A DNA stretch of 64,000 nt from Pseudorhodoferax sp965279475 (GCA_965279475.1 CBDIIA010000003.1:3596001-3660000); one strand, 5' to 3'; shown: positions 43,580-53,119, numbered from the stretch's first letter. Numbers and translations: made by a program. The notes: generated from the letters alone by a model not told the origin.

Positions 43580-45070
43580 ATGACCGCCATCACCACCGCC
43601 ACCCCCACCCGCCAGGAACACGACTTCCTCGGCGAACTCGCCATTCCGCACGATGCCTACTGGGGCGTGCACAGCGCCCGGGCCGTCGACAACTTTCCGA
43701 TCTCGGGGCAGACCGTGGCGACGATGCCGCAGCTGGTGATGGCCCTGGCCTGCGTGAAGAAGGCCGCGGCGCAGGCCAACCTGAACCTGGGCGTGATCGA
43801 TCAGCGCCGCGCGGATGCGATCCAGCGGGCCTGCGACGACCTGATCGCCGGCCAGTTGCACGACCAGTTCGTGGTCGACGTGATCCAGGGCGGCGCGGGC
43901 ACCTCGACCAACATGAACGCCAACGAGGTCATCGCCAACCGCGCGCTCGAACACCTGGGCCACCCCAAGGGCCACTACGACGCGCTGCACCCGAACGACC
44001 ACGTCAACGCCTCGCAGAGCACCAACGACGTCTACCCCACGTCGCTGCGTGTGGCCGCCTGGTTCGGCATCGAGGAGCTGCTGAAGGCCATGGCCGCGCT
44101 GCGCGGGGCCTTCGAGGCCAAGGCGCTCGAATTCAAGACCGTGCTGAAGATCGGCCGCACCCAGCTGCAGGATGCCGTGCCGATGACGCTGGGCCAGGAG
44201 TTTCTGGCCTTCGCCATCATGATCGGCGAAGACGAGCAGCGCCTGCGCGAGGCGCGCGCGCTGATCGTCGAGGTGAACCTCGGCGCCACCGCGATCGGCA
44301 CCGGCATCAACGCGCCGGCCGGCTACTCCGAGATGGTGATCCCGCTGCTGGCGCAAGTGAGCGGCGTGCCGGTGGTGCGCGCCGAGAACCTGATCGAGGC
44401 CACGCAAGACACGGGCTCCTTCGTGCAGCTGTCGGGCGTGCTGAAGCGTGTGGCCTGCAAGCTCAGCAAGATCTGCAACGACCTGCGCCTGCTGTCGAGC
44501 GGGCCGCAGGCGGGTTTCGGCGACATCAAGCTGCCGGCGCGCCAGGCCGGTTCGTCGATCATGCCGGGCAAGGTGAACCCGGTGATCCCCGAGGTGATGA
44601 ACCAGGTGGCGTTCGAGGTGATCGGCAACGACGTGACGATCACGATGGCGTCCGAAGCTGGCCAGCTGCAGCTGAACGCCTTCGAGCCGATCATGGGTTA
44701 CGCCATCCACAAGAGCCTGACGCACCTGACCAACGCCTGCCGCACGCTGCAGGTCAACTGCGTCGAGGGCATCCAGGCCAACCATGCATTGCTGGCAAAG
44801 CGCGTGGCCGAATCGGTGACGCTGGTGACGGCGCTCAACCCCATCATCGGCTACGAGAAGGCCGCGCTGATCGCCAAGACCGCACTGGCCACCGGCGGCA
44901 CGATCGCCCAGGTGGCCGAGAGCCTGGGCATCATGACGGTGGCCGACATGAACGCGCTGCTGGTGCCCGAGAAGCTCACGCAGCCAGTGCGGCTGGAATC
45001 GCTGGGCCACGCCAGCGGCGAGGTGGCGAAGGAAGTGCTGACCGCCACGGCCCCACCGCTCGGCAGCTGA
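43580..45070 (+). CDS. aspA: Aspartate ammonia-lyase
   Basis: 496 residues, slightly longer than the ~470-480 usual. The fumarase/aspartase signature GSSIMPGKVNP is present, with DVIQGGAGTSTNMNANEVIA and NDHVNASQSTNDVYPTSLR for the active site. It deaminates aspartate to fumarate reversibly in the cytoplasm. The ATG at 43580 was chosen over upstream in-frame starts because it gives the family N-terminus (EHDFLGELAIPHDAYWGVHS). Confidence 0.93.
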   Translation: MTAITTATPTRQEHDFLGELAIPHDAYWGVHSARAVDNFPISGQTVATMPQLVMALACVKKAAAQANLNLGVIDQRRADAIQRACDDLIAGQLHDQFVVDVIQGGAGTSTNMNANEVIANRALEHLGHPKGHYDALHPNDHVNASQSTNDVYPTSLRVAAWFGIEELLKAMAALRGAFEAKALEFKTVLKIGRTQLQDAVPMTLGQEFLAFAIMIGEDEQRLREARALIVEVNLGATAIGTGINAPAGYSEMVIPLLAQVSGVPVVRAENLIEATQDTGSFVQLSGVLKRVACKLSKICNDLRLLSSGPQAGFGDIKLPARQAGSSIMPGKVNPVIPEVMNQVAFEVIGNDVTITMASEAGQLQLNAFEPIMGYAIHKSLTHLTNACRTLQVNCVEGIQANHALLAKRVAESVTLVTALNPIIGYEKAALIAKTALATGGTIAQVAESLGIMTVADMNALLVPEKLTQPVRLESLGHASGEVAKEVLTATAPPLGS

Positions 45071-45074
45071 AACG

Positions 45075-45335
45075 ATGACGCCGCCAACCCCGGCCCCACC
45101 CCAGCCGCGCAATCCGCTGCACGGCCTGACACTCGAGGCCATCGTCACCGCGCTGGCCGCCCACTACGGCTGGGCCGAACTCGGCGTGCGCATCCCGCTG
45201 CGCTGCTTCACCCACGAGCCCAGCGTGGCGTCGAGCCTGAAGCTGCTGCGCAAGACACCGTGGGCGCGCGAGAAGGTCGAAGGACTCTATCTCTATATGC
45301 TGCGCGAGCAGCGCCGCGCCGGCCCCCACATCTGA
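45075..45335 (+). CDS. VF530-family (DUF2132) protein
   Basis: 86 residues. NPLHGLTLEAIVTALAAHYG, RIPLRCFTHEPSVASSLKLL and RKTPWAREKVEGLYLYML match the small VF530 domain, proposed to bind DNA. It starts 4 bp after the aspA stop and probably shares its transcript. Confidence 0.88.
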   Translation: MTPPTPAPPQPRNPLHGLTLEAIVTALAAHYGWAELGVRIPLRCFTHEPSVASSLKLLRKTPWAREKVEGLYLYMLREQRRAGPHI

Positions 45336-45344
45336 CCTCTCCGC

Positions 45345-46634
45345 ATGACTTCTTCCATCGACCCGGCACCCGTTCCACCAACCCCCGCACCGCCTGCCCC
45401 ACCCGCGTTCGCCGCGCTGCGCCACCGCGGCTTCCAGGCCTACTTCTTCACCTACCTGGTGGCGATGATGGCCGACAACATCGAGCACGTGATCAGCTAC
45501 TGGGTCGCGTTCCAGAAGTTCCAGTCGCCGGCGCTGGGCGGTTTTGCCGTGGTGTCGCACTGGCTGCCGTTCCTGCTGTTCTCGGTGCCGGTGGGGGCGC
45601 TGGCCGACCGGTTCGATCCGCGCCGCATCATCCAGGCCGGCATGCTGCTGTTCATGACGGCATCGCTGGGCTGGGGTTATTTCTTCGTGACCGACTCGCT
45701 GCAGATGTGGCATGCGATGGTGCTGCTGGTGATCCACGGCTGTGCCGGCGTGCTGTGGCAGACCTGCGGCCAGGTGCTGCTGCACGACATCGTGCCGCGC
45801 GAGGTGCTGCCCAGTGCGGTGCGCCTGAGCGCCACGGCGCGTTACCTCGGCGTGCTGGTCGGCCCGGCCGTTGGCGGCGTGGTGATGCTGACGCTGGGGC
45901 CGACGCACGGCATCATGCTCAACGCGCTGTTCTACCTGCCGCTGCTGCTGTGGCTGTGGAAGGCGCCGTACGGCCCACGGTTCCGCACGAGCGGCCAGCA
46001 GGCGATGCAGCGCGCTGTGCGCGGCCTGGGCGACATCGTGCAGACCGTGCGCGACATCGCCGGCAACCGGCTGCTGGTGTCGATGATCGGGCTGGCGGGC
46101 GCGGCCTCGTTCTTCGTCGGCAACAGCTACCAGGCACAGATGCCGGGCTTTGCGCAGGACCTTGGCCACGGCGACCCGGGCGCCACCTACAGCATGCTGC
46201 TCGCGGCCGACGCCGCCGGTGCCTTGTTCGCCGGCCTGCTGCTGGAGACGCGCGGCCTGCTGCGCGTGGGCCCGCGCACCGCCATCTGGTGCGCGATGCT
46301 GTGGTGCACCACGCTCGCGCTGTTCGCCGGCACCAGCTCGTATGCGCTGGCGCTGGTGCTGCTGTTCGCGGCCGGTGTGTTCGAGCTGTCGTTCGGCAGC
46401 ATGGCGCAGACGCTGGTGCAGCTGAACGCGCCGCCGGCCATCCGCGGGCGGGTTATCGGGTTGTTCAACATGTCGGCCCTGGGCTTGCGCGCGTTCAGCG
46501 GCATCACGGTCGGGCTGACCGGTAGCCTGGTCGGCGTGCACTGGTCGCTGGCCGGTTCGGCCCTGTGCATGCTGGCCATGCTACTGTGGCTGCAATGGGC
46601 ACTGCGCGAGCCCGGTGCGCGCGCCACACCTTGA
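45345..46634 (+). CDS. Major facilitator superfamily transporter
   Basis: 429 residues with about 12 membrane segments after a proline-rich N-terminus (about 1-22). The MFS loop motif GALADRFDPRR follows the second segment. The overall pattern resembles the MFS_3/EntS-type exporters. Substrate unknown. It begins 9 bp after the VF530 gene. Confidence 0.88.
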   Translation: MTSSIDPAPVPPTPAPPAPPAFAALRHRGFQAYFFTYLVAMMADNIEHVISYWVAFQKFQSPALGGFAVVSHWLPFLLFSVPVGALADRFDPRRIIQAGMLLFMTASLGWGYFFVTDSLQMWHAMVLLVIHGCAGVLWQTCGQVLLHDIVPREVLPSAVRLSATARYLGVLVGPAVGGVVMLTLGPTHGIMLNALFYLPLLLWLWKAPYGPRFRTSGQQAMQRAVRGLGDIVQTVRDIAGNRLLVSMIGLAGAASFFVGNSYQAQMPGFAQDLGHGDPGATYSMLLAADAAGALFAGLLLETRGLLRVGPRTAIWCAMLWCTTLALFAGTSSYALALVLLFAAGVFELSFGSMAQTLVQLNAPPAIRGRVIGLFNMSALGLRAFSGITVGLTGSLVGVHWSLAGSALCMLAMLLWLQWALREPGARATP

Positions 46635-46644
46635 GGCCACGGCC

Positions 46645-47946
46645 ATGGAAGACAGCCTTGCCCAGGCGCGTGCGTTCTTCCTCGACAGCGTGCAGCTGTT
46701 CGAGGCGGGCCGCTTCGCCGAAGCCGAGCAACGGCTCGAAGCCGCGCTGGCGCTGGTGCCCGGCCGGCCCTCGGTGCTGGTCAACCTGGGCGCCACCCGC
46801 CTGCAGCTCGGCAAGGACACCGAGGCCCTGGCCGCGCTCGATGCCGCGCTGGCGGCCGAGCCGGCCCACGTCGACGCGCTGTGCCACCGCGGCACCGCGC
46901 TCAGCGCACTGGGGCGCGACGACGAGGCCGTGGCCAGCTTCGACCGCGCGCTGGCCATCGACCCGGGCCAGCCGGCCGCCCTGTACTGCCGCGCCTTCAG
47001 CCTGAACCGGCTGGGCCGCCACGCCGACGCGCTGGCCACGCTCGATGCCTTGCTGGCCGACCACGGCGATCTCGCCCGGGCCTGGCTGCTGCACGGCCAA
47101 ACGCTGCAGTCGCTGGAGCGACCCGAGGCGGCGGTGGCCTCGTACCGGCGGGCAGTGGCCATCGCCCCCGAACTCGGCGAAGCCTGGGGCCTGCTCGGCC
47201 AGTTGCACAAGGACCAGGGCCGACTGGCCGAGGCCCGCGCCGCGTTCGAACAGGCCGTGGCCCACGGCGCCGACACCGACATCAACCGCTACTTCCTGGC
47301 CGCGCTCACTGGCCAGGCGGCACCGGCCGCCACGCCGCACGCCTATGTGCGCGGCCTGTTCGACCCCTACGCCGGCGATTTCGAATCGCACCTGGTCGAG
47401 GTGCTGCGCTACCACGCGCCGCAGGCGATGGTGCAGGCCGTGCGTGCCCTGGGCCGCACGGGCTTCGGCACGGCGCTTGACCTGGGCTGCGGCACCGGCC
47501 TGTGCGGCCCGCTGCTGCAGCCGATCGCCACGCGGATCGACGGCGTCGACCTGTCGCCCACGATGCTGCAGCGCGCCGCCGAGCGCAAGGTCTACGACGC
47601 CCTGGCCGAAGCCGACGTGGCCGAGCATCTGCACGGCACCGCGCAGCGCTATGGCCTGGTGGTGTCGACCGATGTCTTCATCTACATCGGCGATCTGACG
47701 CAGGTGTTCGCCGGCGTGGCCCGGGTGCTGCAGACGGGCGGCGTGTTCGCGTTCTCGGTCGAGGCGCTGGACGACGGGCGCGACTTCGCTTTGCGCCCAA
47801 GCCTGCGTTACGCCCATGCCGAGCCCTATCTGCGCACGCTGGCGCAGGCGCACGGCTTCGAGGTGCTGAGCCTGCAGCGCGCCCCGCTGCGCGAAGAGCA
47901 GCGCCAGCCGATCGAAGGTTTCATCGTCTGCATGGGCAAGGGTTGA
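46645..47946 (+). CDS. TPR-repeat protein with C-terminal SAM-dependent methyltransferase domain
   Basis: 433 residues. About six tetratricopeptide repeats occupy residues 1-220 (FEAGRFAEAEQRLEAALALV, DEAVASFDRALAIDPGQPAA, EAAVASYRRAVAIAPELGEA). A class I methyltransferase domain follows, with ALDLGCGTGLCGPLL near residue 275 and a later VVSTDVFIYIGD. The TPR part probably selects a protein partner or substrate. The target is unknown. Confidence 0.88.
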   Translation: MEDSLAQARAFFLDSVQLFEAGRFAEAEQRLEAALALVPGRPSVLVNLGATRLQLGKDTEALAALDAALAAEPAHVDALCHRGTALSALGRDDEAVASFDRALAIDPGQPAALYCRAFSLNRLGRHADALATLDALLADHGDLARAWLLHGQTLQSLERPEAAVASYRRAVAIAPELGEAWGLLGQLHKDQGRLAEARAAFEQAVAHGADTDINRYFLAALTGQAAPAATPHAYVRGLFDPYAGDFESHLVEVLRYHAPQAMVQAVRALGRTGFGTALDLGCGTGLCGPLLQPIATRIDGVDLSPTMLQRAAERKVYDALAEADVAEHLHGTAQRYGLVVSTDVFIYIGDLTQVFAGVARVLQTGGVFAFSVEALDDGRDFALRPSLRYAHAEPYLRTLAQAHGFEVLSLQRAPLREEQRQPIEGFIVCMGKG

Positions 47947-48057
47947 GACCCGTCTCCGACACCCGCGTAGCGAGCGCACAGCAGACGGCGCCGATCCGCC
48001 AGATGTCTCCTGCGGGACTTCGGCCCATGGTAATTCCCTAGTCGGCGCAAGAGGTCT

Positions 48058-48107
48058 GGAAATGCGCGTCGCCGTACACTGAATTTGCGCGCCCGTCGCG
48101 CATTTCC
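48058..48107. promoter_or_regulatory. 11-bp inverted repeat spanning a possible -10 box
   Basis: GGAAATGCGCG (48058-48068) and CGCGCATTTCC (48097-48107) are perfect complements 28 bp apart. A TACACT box lies between them and the hydrolase start follows 21 bp later. It could be a regulator-binding pair or a long-loop hairpin in the leader. Confidence 0.4.
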
Positions 48108-48128
48108 AAAAAAACCAGGAGACACCAC

Positions 48129-49619
48129 ATGCCCCAATTCGCCACGCGGCGGCTCAACGCTCTTGCCCTCGCCGTTGCCACGACCACGCTCCTCGTCGCC
48201 TGCGGCGGCAGCGATGACGGTCCGGAAGAAACCCGCGCGCAGGACGCGCGCAACAACTTCGCGCCGAGCGCCAGCGACGCCGCTGCGACCACCTTCGCCG
48301 CAATGGCGGCGGCCTCGGGCGACGTCGTCAACATGGGCACGACCAGCCGCTGGCAAGGCACGCTCAATGGCGCGCTCTACCGCGTCGAGGTGCCAGCGAA
48401 CTGGAACGGGCAGCTCGTGATGTACGCCCACGGCTACGCCGGCACCGGCACGACGCTTGGCGTCACCAACCCGTCGGTCCGGCGCTGGCTGGTCCAGAAC
48501 GGCTATGCCTGGGCCGCGTCGAGCTACACGAAGAACTACTACGACGTGCGCGCCGGCGTCGAGGACACCAACGCGCTCGCGCTCGCATTCAACGACATTG
48601 CGACCAAGAACGGCCGCACGCTCGCTGCTCCCTCCAAGTACTTCATCACCGGCCACTCGATGGGCGGCCACATCACCGCAGCGGCCATCGAGGCCGAAGC
48701 CGCCACCAGCGCCAAGAACAAGGTCAAGTACAACGGTGCCGTGCCCATGTGCGGCGTGGTCGGCGATACCGAACTCTTCAATACCTTCGCGGCGATGCAG
48801 GTGAGCGCGCAGGTGCTTGCCGGCGTGGCAGCGAACCCGGTGGACAAGTGGGTGGATGTCAACGCTGCCGCGACGACTGCCCTGTTCGGCGTTGCCACGC
48901 TGGGCAACGTGATCACGCCGACTGCCGGCGCGGGCGCCAAGTACGCATCGGTGCTGCAGAACCTCACCGGCGGGCCGCGGCCGATGTTCAGCATCGGTCT
49001 GCAATACGGCCAGTCGTTCCAGTCCGCCTACGGCACCTTCGTCAGCGACCCCAACACGCCGTACGGCTCCGTCACCGGCATCCTGAACAAGAACGTGCTC
49101 GACACCACCGGCTTCACCTACACGATCGACGGCGACGCCGCCGGTTCGGCCGCACTCAACACCGCGGCGCAGAAAGTCACCCCGGCCGCCGACGCCAACC
49201 GCACCCGCTCCGATGGCCTGCGCTGGATTCCGAAGACCAACGGCGATTTCAAGATCCCGGTGGTGTCGATCCACACGCTGGGCGATCTGTTCGTGCCGTT
49301 CAGCATGGAGCAGGTCTACCAGAAACGCGTTGCGGCCAAAGGCAACAGTGCGTTCCTGGTGCAGCGCGCGATCCGTGGCGTCAGCCATTGCGATTTCACG
49401 AACGCGGAACAGGTGAAAGCCTTCTCCGACATGATCGCCTGGGAAAAAGGCGGCGCCAAGCCGGCCGGCGACGACGTCGTGACGCCGGCCACGGTGGCCG
49501 CTGCGAACTACGGCTGCACGTTCACCAACGACACGCTGGGCGCAGACGACACCGGCAGCGCCGCCGCGTCGTTCCGTCCGCTCATCGCGCAGCTGGGTGG
49601 CAAGTGCACGGCGAATTGA
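48129..49619 (+). CDS. Lipoprotein alpha/beta hydrolase
   Basis: 496 residues. The signal peptide ends in the lipobox LLVACGGS. An alpha/beta-hydrolase nucleophile elbow, FITGHSMGGHI, is near residue 175. Late in the chain the pattern VSIHTLGDLFVPF and SHCDF offers the acidic and histidine partners. It is probably surface-facing; the substrate (ester, polyester oligomer or peptide) is not clear. The ATG follows CAGGAGACACC. Confidence 0.8.
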   Translation: MPQFATRRLNALALAVATTTLLVACGGSDDGPEETRAQDARNNFAPSASDAAATTFAAMAAASGDVVNMGTTSRWQGTLNGALYRVEVPANWNGQLVMYAHGYAGTGTTLGVTNPSVRRWLVQNGYAWAASSYTKNYYDVRAGVEDTNALALAFNDIATKNGRTLAAPSKYFITGHSMGGHITAAAIEAEAATSAKNKVKYNGAVPMCGVVGDTELFNTFAAMQVSAQVLAGVAANPVDKWVDVNAAATTALFGVATLGNVITPTAGAGAKYASVLQNLTGGPRPMFSIGLQYGQSFQSAYGTFVSDPNTPYGSVTGILNKNVLDTTGFTYTIDGDAAGSAALNTAAQKVTPAADANRTRSDGLRWIPKTNGDFKIPVVSIHTLGDLFVPFSMEQVYQKRVAAKGNSAFLVQRAIRGVSHCDFTNAEQVKAFSDMIAWEKGGAKPAGDDVVTPATVAAANYGCTFTNDTLGADDTGSAAASFRPLIAQLGGKCTAN

Positions 49620-49738
49620 GCTAGCCTCGCCGCTCGCCGTCAACGGCGGGCGGCCTTTGCAGAGCCGGCCGACCCGTCGTCGGCGACGCGCATCGTTGTT
49701 CCGGCTGCCGATGACAGAATCGACATCCGGGAACCACC

Positions 49739-50464
49739 ATGAAGACCAGCGCCCAACACATCGGCATCGTCGCCTGCTCCGCCGAAGGGGCGGCGCTGTG
49801 CTACCGCACCATCTGCGTCGAAGGGGCCGCGCTGTTCGGCCCGCACGGGCACCCCGAGGTGTCGCTGCACAGCCTGCCGCTGGCCGACTATGTGCGCCAT
49901 CTGGACGCCAACGACTGGCCCGCCGTCGGTGCGCTGATGCTGGCCTCGGCACGCAAGCTGGCCGCGATCGGCGCCGACTTCCTGATCTGCCCCGACAACA
50001 CCATCCACCAGGCGCTGCCGTCCGCCGCATCGCGCTCGCCCCTGCCCTGGCTGCACATCGCCGACGTGGTGGCCGCCGAGGCCGCAGCGCGCGGATTCCG
50101 CAAGATCGGCCTCACCGGCACGCGCTGGCTGGTGGACAGCGGGGTCTACCCGGAACAGCTCACGGCCCGAGGCCTGCAGTACCTGCGCCCGGAGATAGCC
50201 GAACGCGACGAGATCAGCCGCATCATCATGGACGAGCTGGTCTGCGGCGTGCGCGAGCCGGAGAGCGTGGCCACCCTGCAGCAGGTCATCGCGCGCATGC
50301 GCGACGCAGGCTGCGACGCCGTGGTGCTGGGTTGCACCGAACTGCCCCTGGTCATCGACGACGGCAATGCTGTGCTGCCGACGCTGGACTCGACACGGCT
50401 GCTGGCGCGGGCTGCGCTGCGGCGGGCGGCGGGCGGTACTAGCAAGTACGCCGATCCTGACTAA
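49739..50464 (+). CDS. Aspartate/glutamate racemase family protein
   Basis: 241 residues. The two catalytic cysteines are visible in LICPDNTIHQAL (first half) and VVLGCTELPLV (second half), the two-cysteine pattern of Asp/Glu/hydantoin racemases. The N-terminus IGIVACSAEGAALCYRTI resembles the YgeA-like branch. It interconverts L- and D-forms of an amino acid; preference not predictable. Confidence 0.88.
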   Translation: MKTSAQHIGIVACSAEGAALCYRTICVEGAALFGPHGHPEVSLHSLPLADYVRHLDANDWPAVGALMLASARKLAAIGADFLICPDNTIHQALPSAASRSPLPWLHIADVVAAEAAARGFRKIGLTGTRWLVDSGVYPEQLTARGLQYLRPEIAERDEISRIIMDELVCGVREPESVATLQQVIARMRDAGCDAVVLGCTELPLVIDDGNAVLPTLDSTRLLARAALRRAAGGTSKYADPD

Positions 50465-50483
50465 GGCCAATCAGCTTACAGAT

Positions 50484-50819
50484 TCAAAAACCTTCGGAAC
50501 CCAGCAAAACGGAAGCAAACATGCCGGTCGTTGCGATAAGAACAAAGACCAACAACATGAATGCACGAGACTGCAGCTGCACGGACGAATCGATAGAACG
50601 AATAGCCAGCGCAAAGACCTGGCTACTAAGCCATGAGGCTGAAACTAACGCGACCAAGGCGATGACAAGCGAGGCCAGCAGCCACGTGTAGTTCGTGATG
50701 CCGGCATTCGCCAAACCAGAGACTGCAGCCTGCGCCATGGCAACTACAGACGATATCCGAACCAACACGAGGATTCGCCTTAGTTTAGGCGGCGTAGTGA
50801 CAGGATTTACTGCAGACAT
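50484..50819 (-). CDS. Small hypothetical membrane protein
   Basis: 111 residues with about three hydrophobic segments (ILVLVRISSVVAMAQAAVSG, TWLLASLVIALVALVSASWL, AFMLLVFVLIATTGMFASVL). No family recognised and the ribosome-binding site is weak. The base composition of the gene is less GC-rich than its neighbours, hinting at recent acquisition with the adjoining toxin-antitoxin pair. Confidence 0.55.
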   Translation of the reverse strand: MSAVNPVTTPPKLRRILVLVRISSVVAMAQAAVSGLANAGITNYTWLLASLVIALVALVSASWLSSQVFALAIRSIDSSVQLQSRAFMLLVFVLIATTGMFASVLLGSEGF

Positions 50820-50841
50820 TGATTGCTACTTTTGAGATTTC

Positions 50842-50855
50842 CGTTGGCGCCAACG
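50842..50855. promoter_or_regulatory. Perfect 14-bp palindrome upstream of the small membrane protein
   Basis: CGTTGGCGCCAACG, centred 30 bp upstream of the start at 50819, in promoter position for that gene. It may be an operator; no regulator is assigned. The interval 50820-51058 otherwise holds no convincing gene. Confidence 0.35.
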
Positions 50856-51058
50856 TAGGCGTCCGATCACGTCGGCGCAAGGCATGCCGCGGAGTTCTCA
50901 GGATTGCAACAGCGGCGGTAGATATTGCGCCACTACATGTGCCTCCAACCAGGCGCCCGCTGGGCCCGTGGTGTTGGGACTGACGCCTTGCGCTGCAGCC
51001 GTGGCTAGAGCCGCAGGCTCAAGCGACCGGTCAGCACTGCGCGCCACAACCCCTGCTC

Positions 51059-51268
51059 CTACTTCCAGTTCAGATTCAACTTGCGATGCGTTGCCGCACA
51101 GTCCCGCAAGTACAAATTGATCAGACTCTGGTACGGGATACCAACGTCTTCCGAGATCGTCTTGAAGTAGGTGATCGACTCTTCGTCGAGCCGAATCGTG
51201 ATCTGCTTCTTGAGTTGAGCGGCGTACGGATTCTTCCGCGCTGCACTGAAGTCGTATTCTTTACGCAT
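51059..51268 (-). CDS. brnA: BrnA-type antitoxin
   Basis: 69 residues. QITIRLDEESITYFKTISED, then VGIPYQSLINLYLRDCA, is the ribbon-helix-helix DNA-binding region of BrnA/CopG-type antitoxins. It is encoded 9 bp after the toxin, the usual toxin-first brnTA order. It would neutralise BrnT and repress the shared promoter. Confidence 0.9.
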   Translation of the reverse strand: MRKEYDFSAARKNPYAAQLKKQITIRLDEESITYFKTISEDVGIPYQSLINLYLRDCAATHRKLNLNWK

Positions 51269-51277
51269 AGGGCACCT

Positions 51278-51559
51278 TTATGGATAAGCGCGAGATTCCC
51301 TGGCGGATGCCTTGCGTGCGGAGATGATGCGTATCACGTTTCCCTCACTCCGATAGCAATGACACACGAGCAGCAACCGTAGTGAACTGCTCAGGCCAAG
51401 AATGACAAAGCGTTCCTCGTCCTCCGAATGGTCTGGATCATCGATCAACCTGGACCGCTCGTCCACGAAGACGGAACGCGCCTCTTCAAACGTCACCCCG
51501 TGCTTCTTCGCGTTCGCCGCGGCCTTCCGTTCATCCCATTCAAAACGAAGCATGCGCAT
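51278..51559 (-). CDS. brnT: BrnT-type ribonuclease toxin
   Basis: 93 residues. Family features are FEWDERKAAANAKKHGVTFE, RFVILGLSSSLRLLLVCHCY and the C-terminal VIRIISARKASARE. BrnT toxins are RelE-like RNases that slow translation. The start may be at 51559 or at the second ATG at 51553. Confidence 0.92.
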   Translation of the reverse strand: MRMLRFEWDERKAAANAKKHGVTFEEARSVFVDERSRLIDDPDHSEDEERFVILGLSSSLRLLLVCHCYRSEGNVIRIISARKASARESRAYP

Positions 51560-51567
51560 GCCGCCAG

Positions 51568-51588
51568 TGTAACTACACTGTAGTTACA
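51568..51588. promoter_or_regulatory. brnTA operator: perfect 10-bp inverted repeat
   Basis: TGTAACTACA and TGTAGTTACA flank a single base immediately upstream of brnT. Such a palindrome at the toxin-antitoxin promoter fits autoregulation by the BrnA ribbon-helix-helix protein. Confidence 0.7.
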
Positions 51589-51683
51589 TCGCAACGGCGA
51601 ACGCCAAACACCGCCGCCTGCCACCGCCCTGTCACAAACACTGCGCACAGTACGCCCTTTGTCCATTGCAAAGAGGTCGATTC

Positions 51684-53045
51684 ATGTTCGCGCGCCGTTC
51701 CCTGTCCATTGTTGTCGCCCTGCTGTGTAGCCTGACCGGTACGGCCCAGGTGGCCCAAGCCCAGAGCGCTTTCCTCGCCACGCTGGCCGGCCATGCCGTG
51801 TTGCCGGCGCAGAGCTTCATCGCCACGCCGGCCGATGCGCCGGCCGATCTGCAGGTCAGCGGCAAGTTCACGACCGGCGCGCGGGTCGAGTCGCTGCTGT
51901 CGGTCGAGGGCCTGTCCGGCGGGCGGCCCACCGGGGTGCTGTTGCCGTTCAAGGGCCAGCCGCTGCAGGGGCATTCGGGCATCAAGAAAATGGCCGACGG
52001 CACGTTCTGGATCCTCACCGACAACGGTTTCGGCGCCAAGGCCAATTCGCCCGACAGCATGCTGTACCTGAACCACTACCGGGTGGATTTCAAGGCTGGC
52101 AGCTTCCAGCACCTGGCGACCGTGTTCCTGCACGACCCGGACAAGAAGGTGCCGTTCCGCATCGTCCACGAAGGCACGGCCAAGCGTTACCTGACCGGCT
52201 CCGATTTCGACACCGAGAGCTTCCAGTTCGCCGGCGGCGCGATCTGGATCGGTGACGAATTCGGCCCTTACCTGATCAAGGCCGACATGACGGGCAAGGT
52301 GCAGGCGGTGTTCGAAACGGTGGTCGACGGCAAGACCGTGCGCTCGCCCGACCACCCCGCCATCACCACGCCGGCCGCGCCGGGCGGCAGCGTCGCCGTC
52401 CAGGTGCGCCGCTCCAAGGGCTTCGAGGGCATGGCCGCGTCCAAGGACGGCAGCAAGCTGTATGCGCTGCTCGAAGGTGCGCTGTGGAACGACGAGGCCA
52501 AGGCCTTCGAGACGCTCGACGGCAAGCCTTACCTGCGCGTGCTGGAGTTCGACGTGAAGGCCGAGAAGTGGACCGGCCGCCACTGGAAGTACCGGCTCGA
52601 AGGCGACAGCCACGCCATCGGCGACTTCAACATGGTCGACGCCACCACCGGCCTGATCATCGAGCGCGACAACGGCGAAGGCACGGCCGACAAGGCCTGC
52701 GCGGCCGGCCAGCAGCGCGCCGACTGCTTCCACGATATCGCGAAGTTCAAGCGTGTCTACAAGGTCGAGCTGACCGAGGCCAACGTCGGTGCCGCCGCGC
52801 GCAAGATCGGCTACATCGACCTGCTGGCCATCGCCGACCCGAACAAGCTGGCCCGCAAGCCGCTGAACGGCGGCGTGCTGACCTTCCCGTTCTTCACGAT
52901 CGAGAACGTCGACGTGGTCGACGACAAACACATCGTCGTCGGCAACGACAACAACCTGCCGTTCTCCAGCAGCCGCGTGCCCGACCGGGCCGACGACAAC
53001 GAGCTGGTGCTGCTCGAAGTCGAGGCTTTCCTGAAGGCGAAGTAG
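51684..53045 (+). CDS. Esterase-like activity of phytase family protein, secreted
   Basis: 453 residues. Signal peptide about 1-26 (VAQAQS). The beta-propeller-like phytase-esterase family pattern is seen in GHSGIKKMADGTFWILTDNG, GGAIWIGDEFGPYLIKADM, KGFEGMAASKDGSKLYALLE and FPFFTIENVDVVDDKHIVVG. Periplasmic or secreted; the natural substrate is unknown. Start chosen at the ATG at 51684 after GAGG. Confidence 0.85.
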   Translation: MFARRSLSIVVALLCSLTGTAQVAQAQSAFLATLAGHAVLPAQSFIATPADAPADLQVSGKFTTGARVESLLSVEGLSGGRPTGVLLPFKGQPLQGHSGIKKMADGTFWILTDNGFGAKANSPDSMLYLNHYRVDFKAGSFQHLATVFLHDPDKKVPFRIVHEGTAKRYLTGSDFDTESFQFAGGAIWIGDEFGPYLIKADMTGKVQAVFETVVDGKTVRSPDHPAITTPAAPGGSVAVQVRRSKGFEGMAASKDGSKLYALLEGALWNDEAKAFETLDGKPYLRVLEFDVKAEKWTGRHWKYRLEGDSHAIGDFNMVDATTGLIIERDNGEGTADKACAAGQQRADCFHDIAKFKRVYKVELTEANVGAAARKIGYIDLLAIADPNKLARKPLNGGVLTFPFFTIENVDVVDDKHIVVGNDNNLPFSSSRVPDRADDNELVLLEVEAFLKAK

Positions 53046-53119
53046 AGCCGTTGCGCGGCGGCCCGTCGGCGCCGCGCATCGTTTAAGCTGCGCGGTCTCT
53101 CCGACCCGAGGATTGCCGC

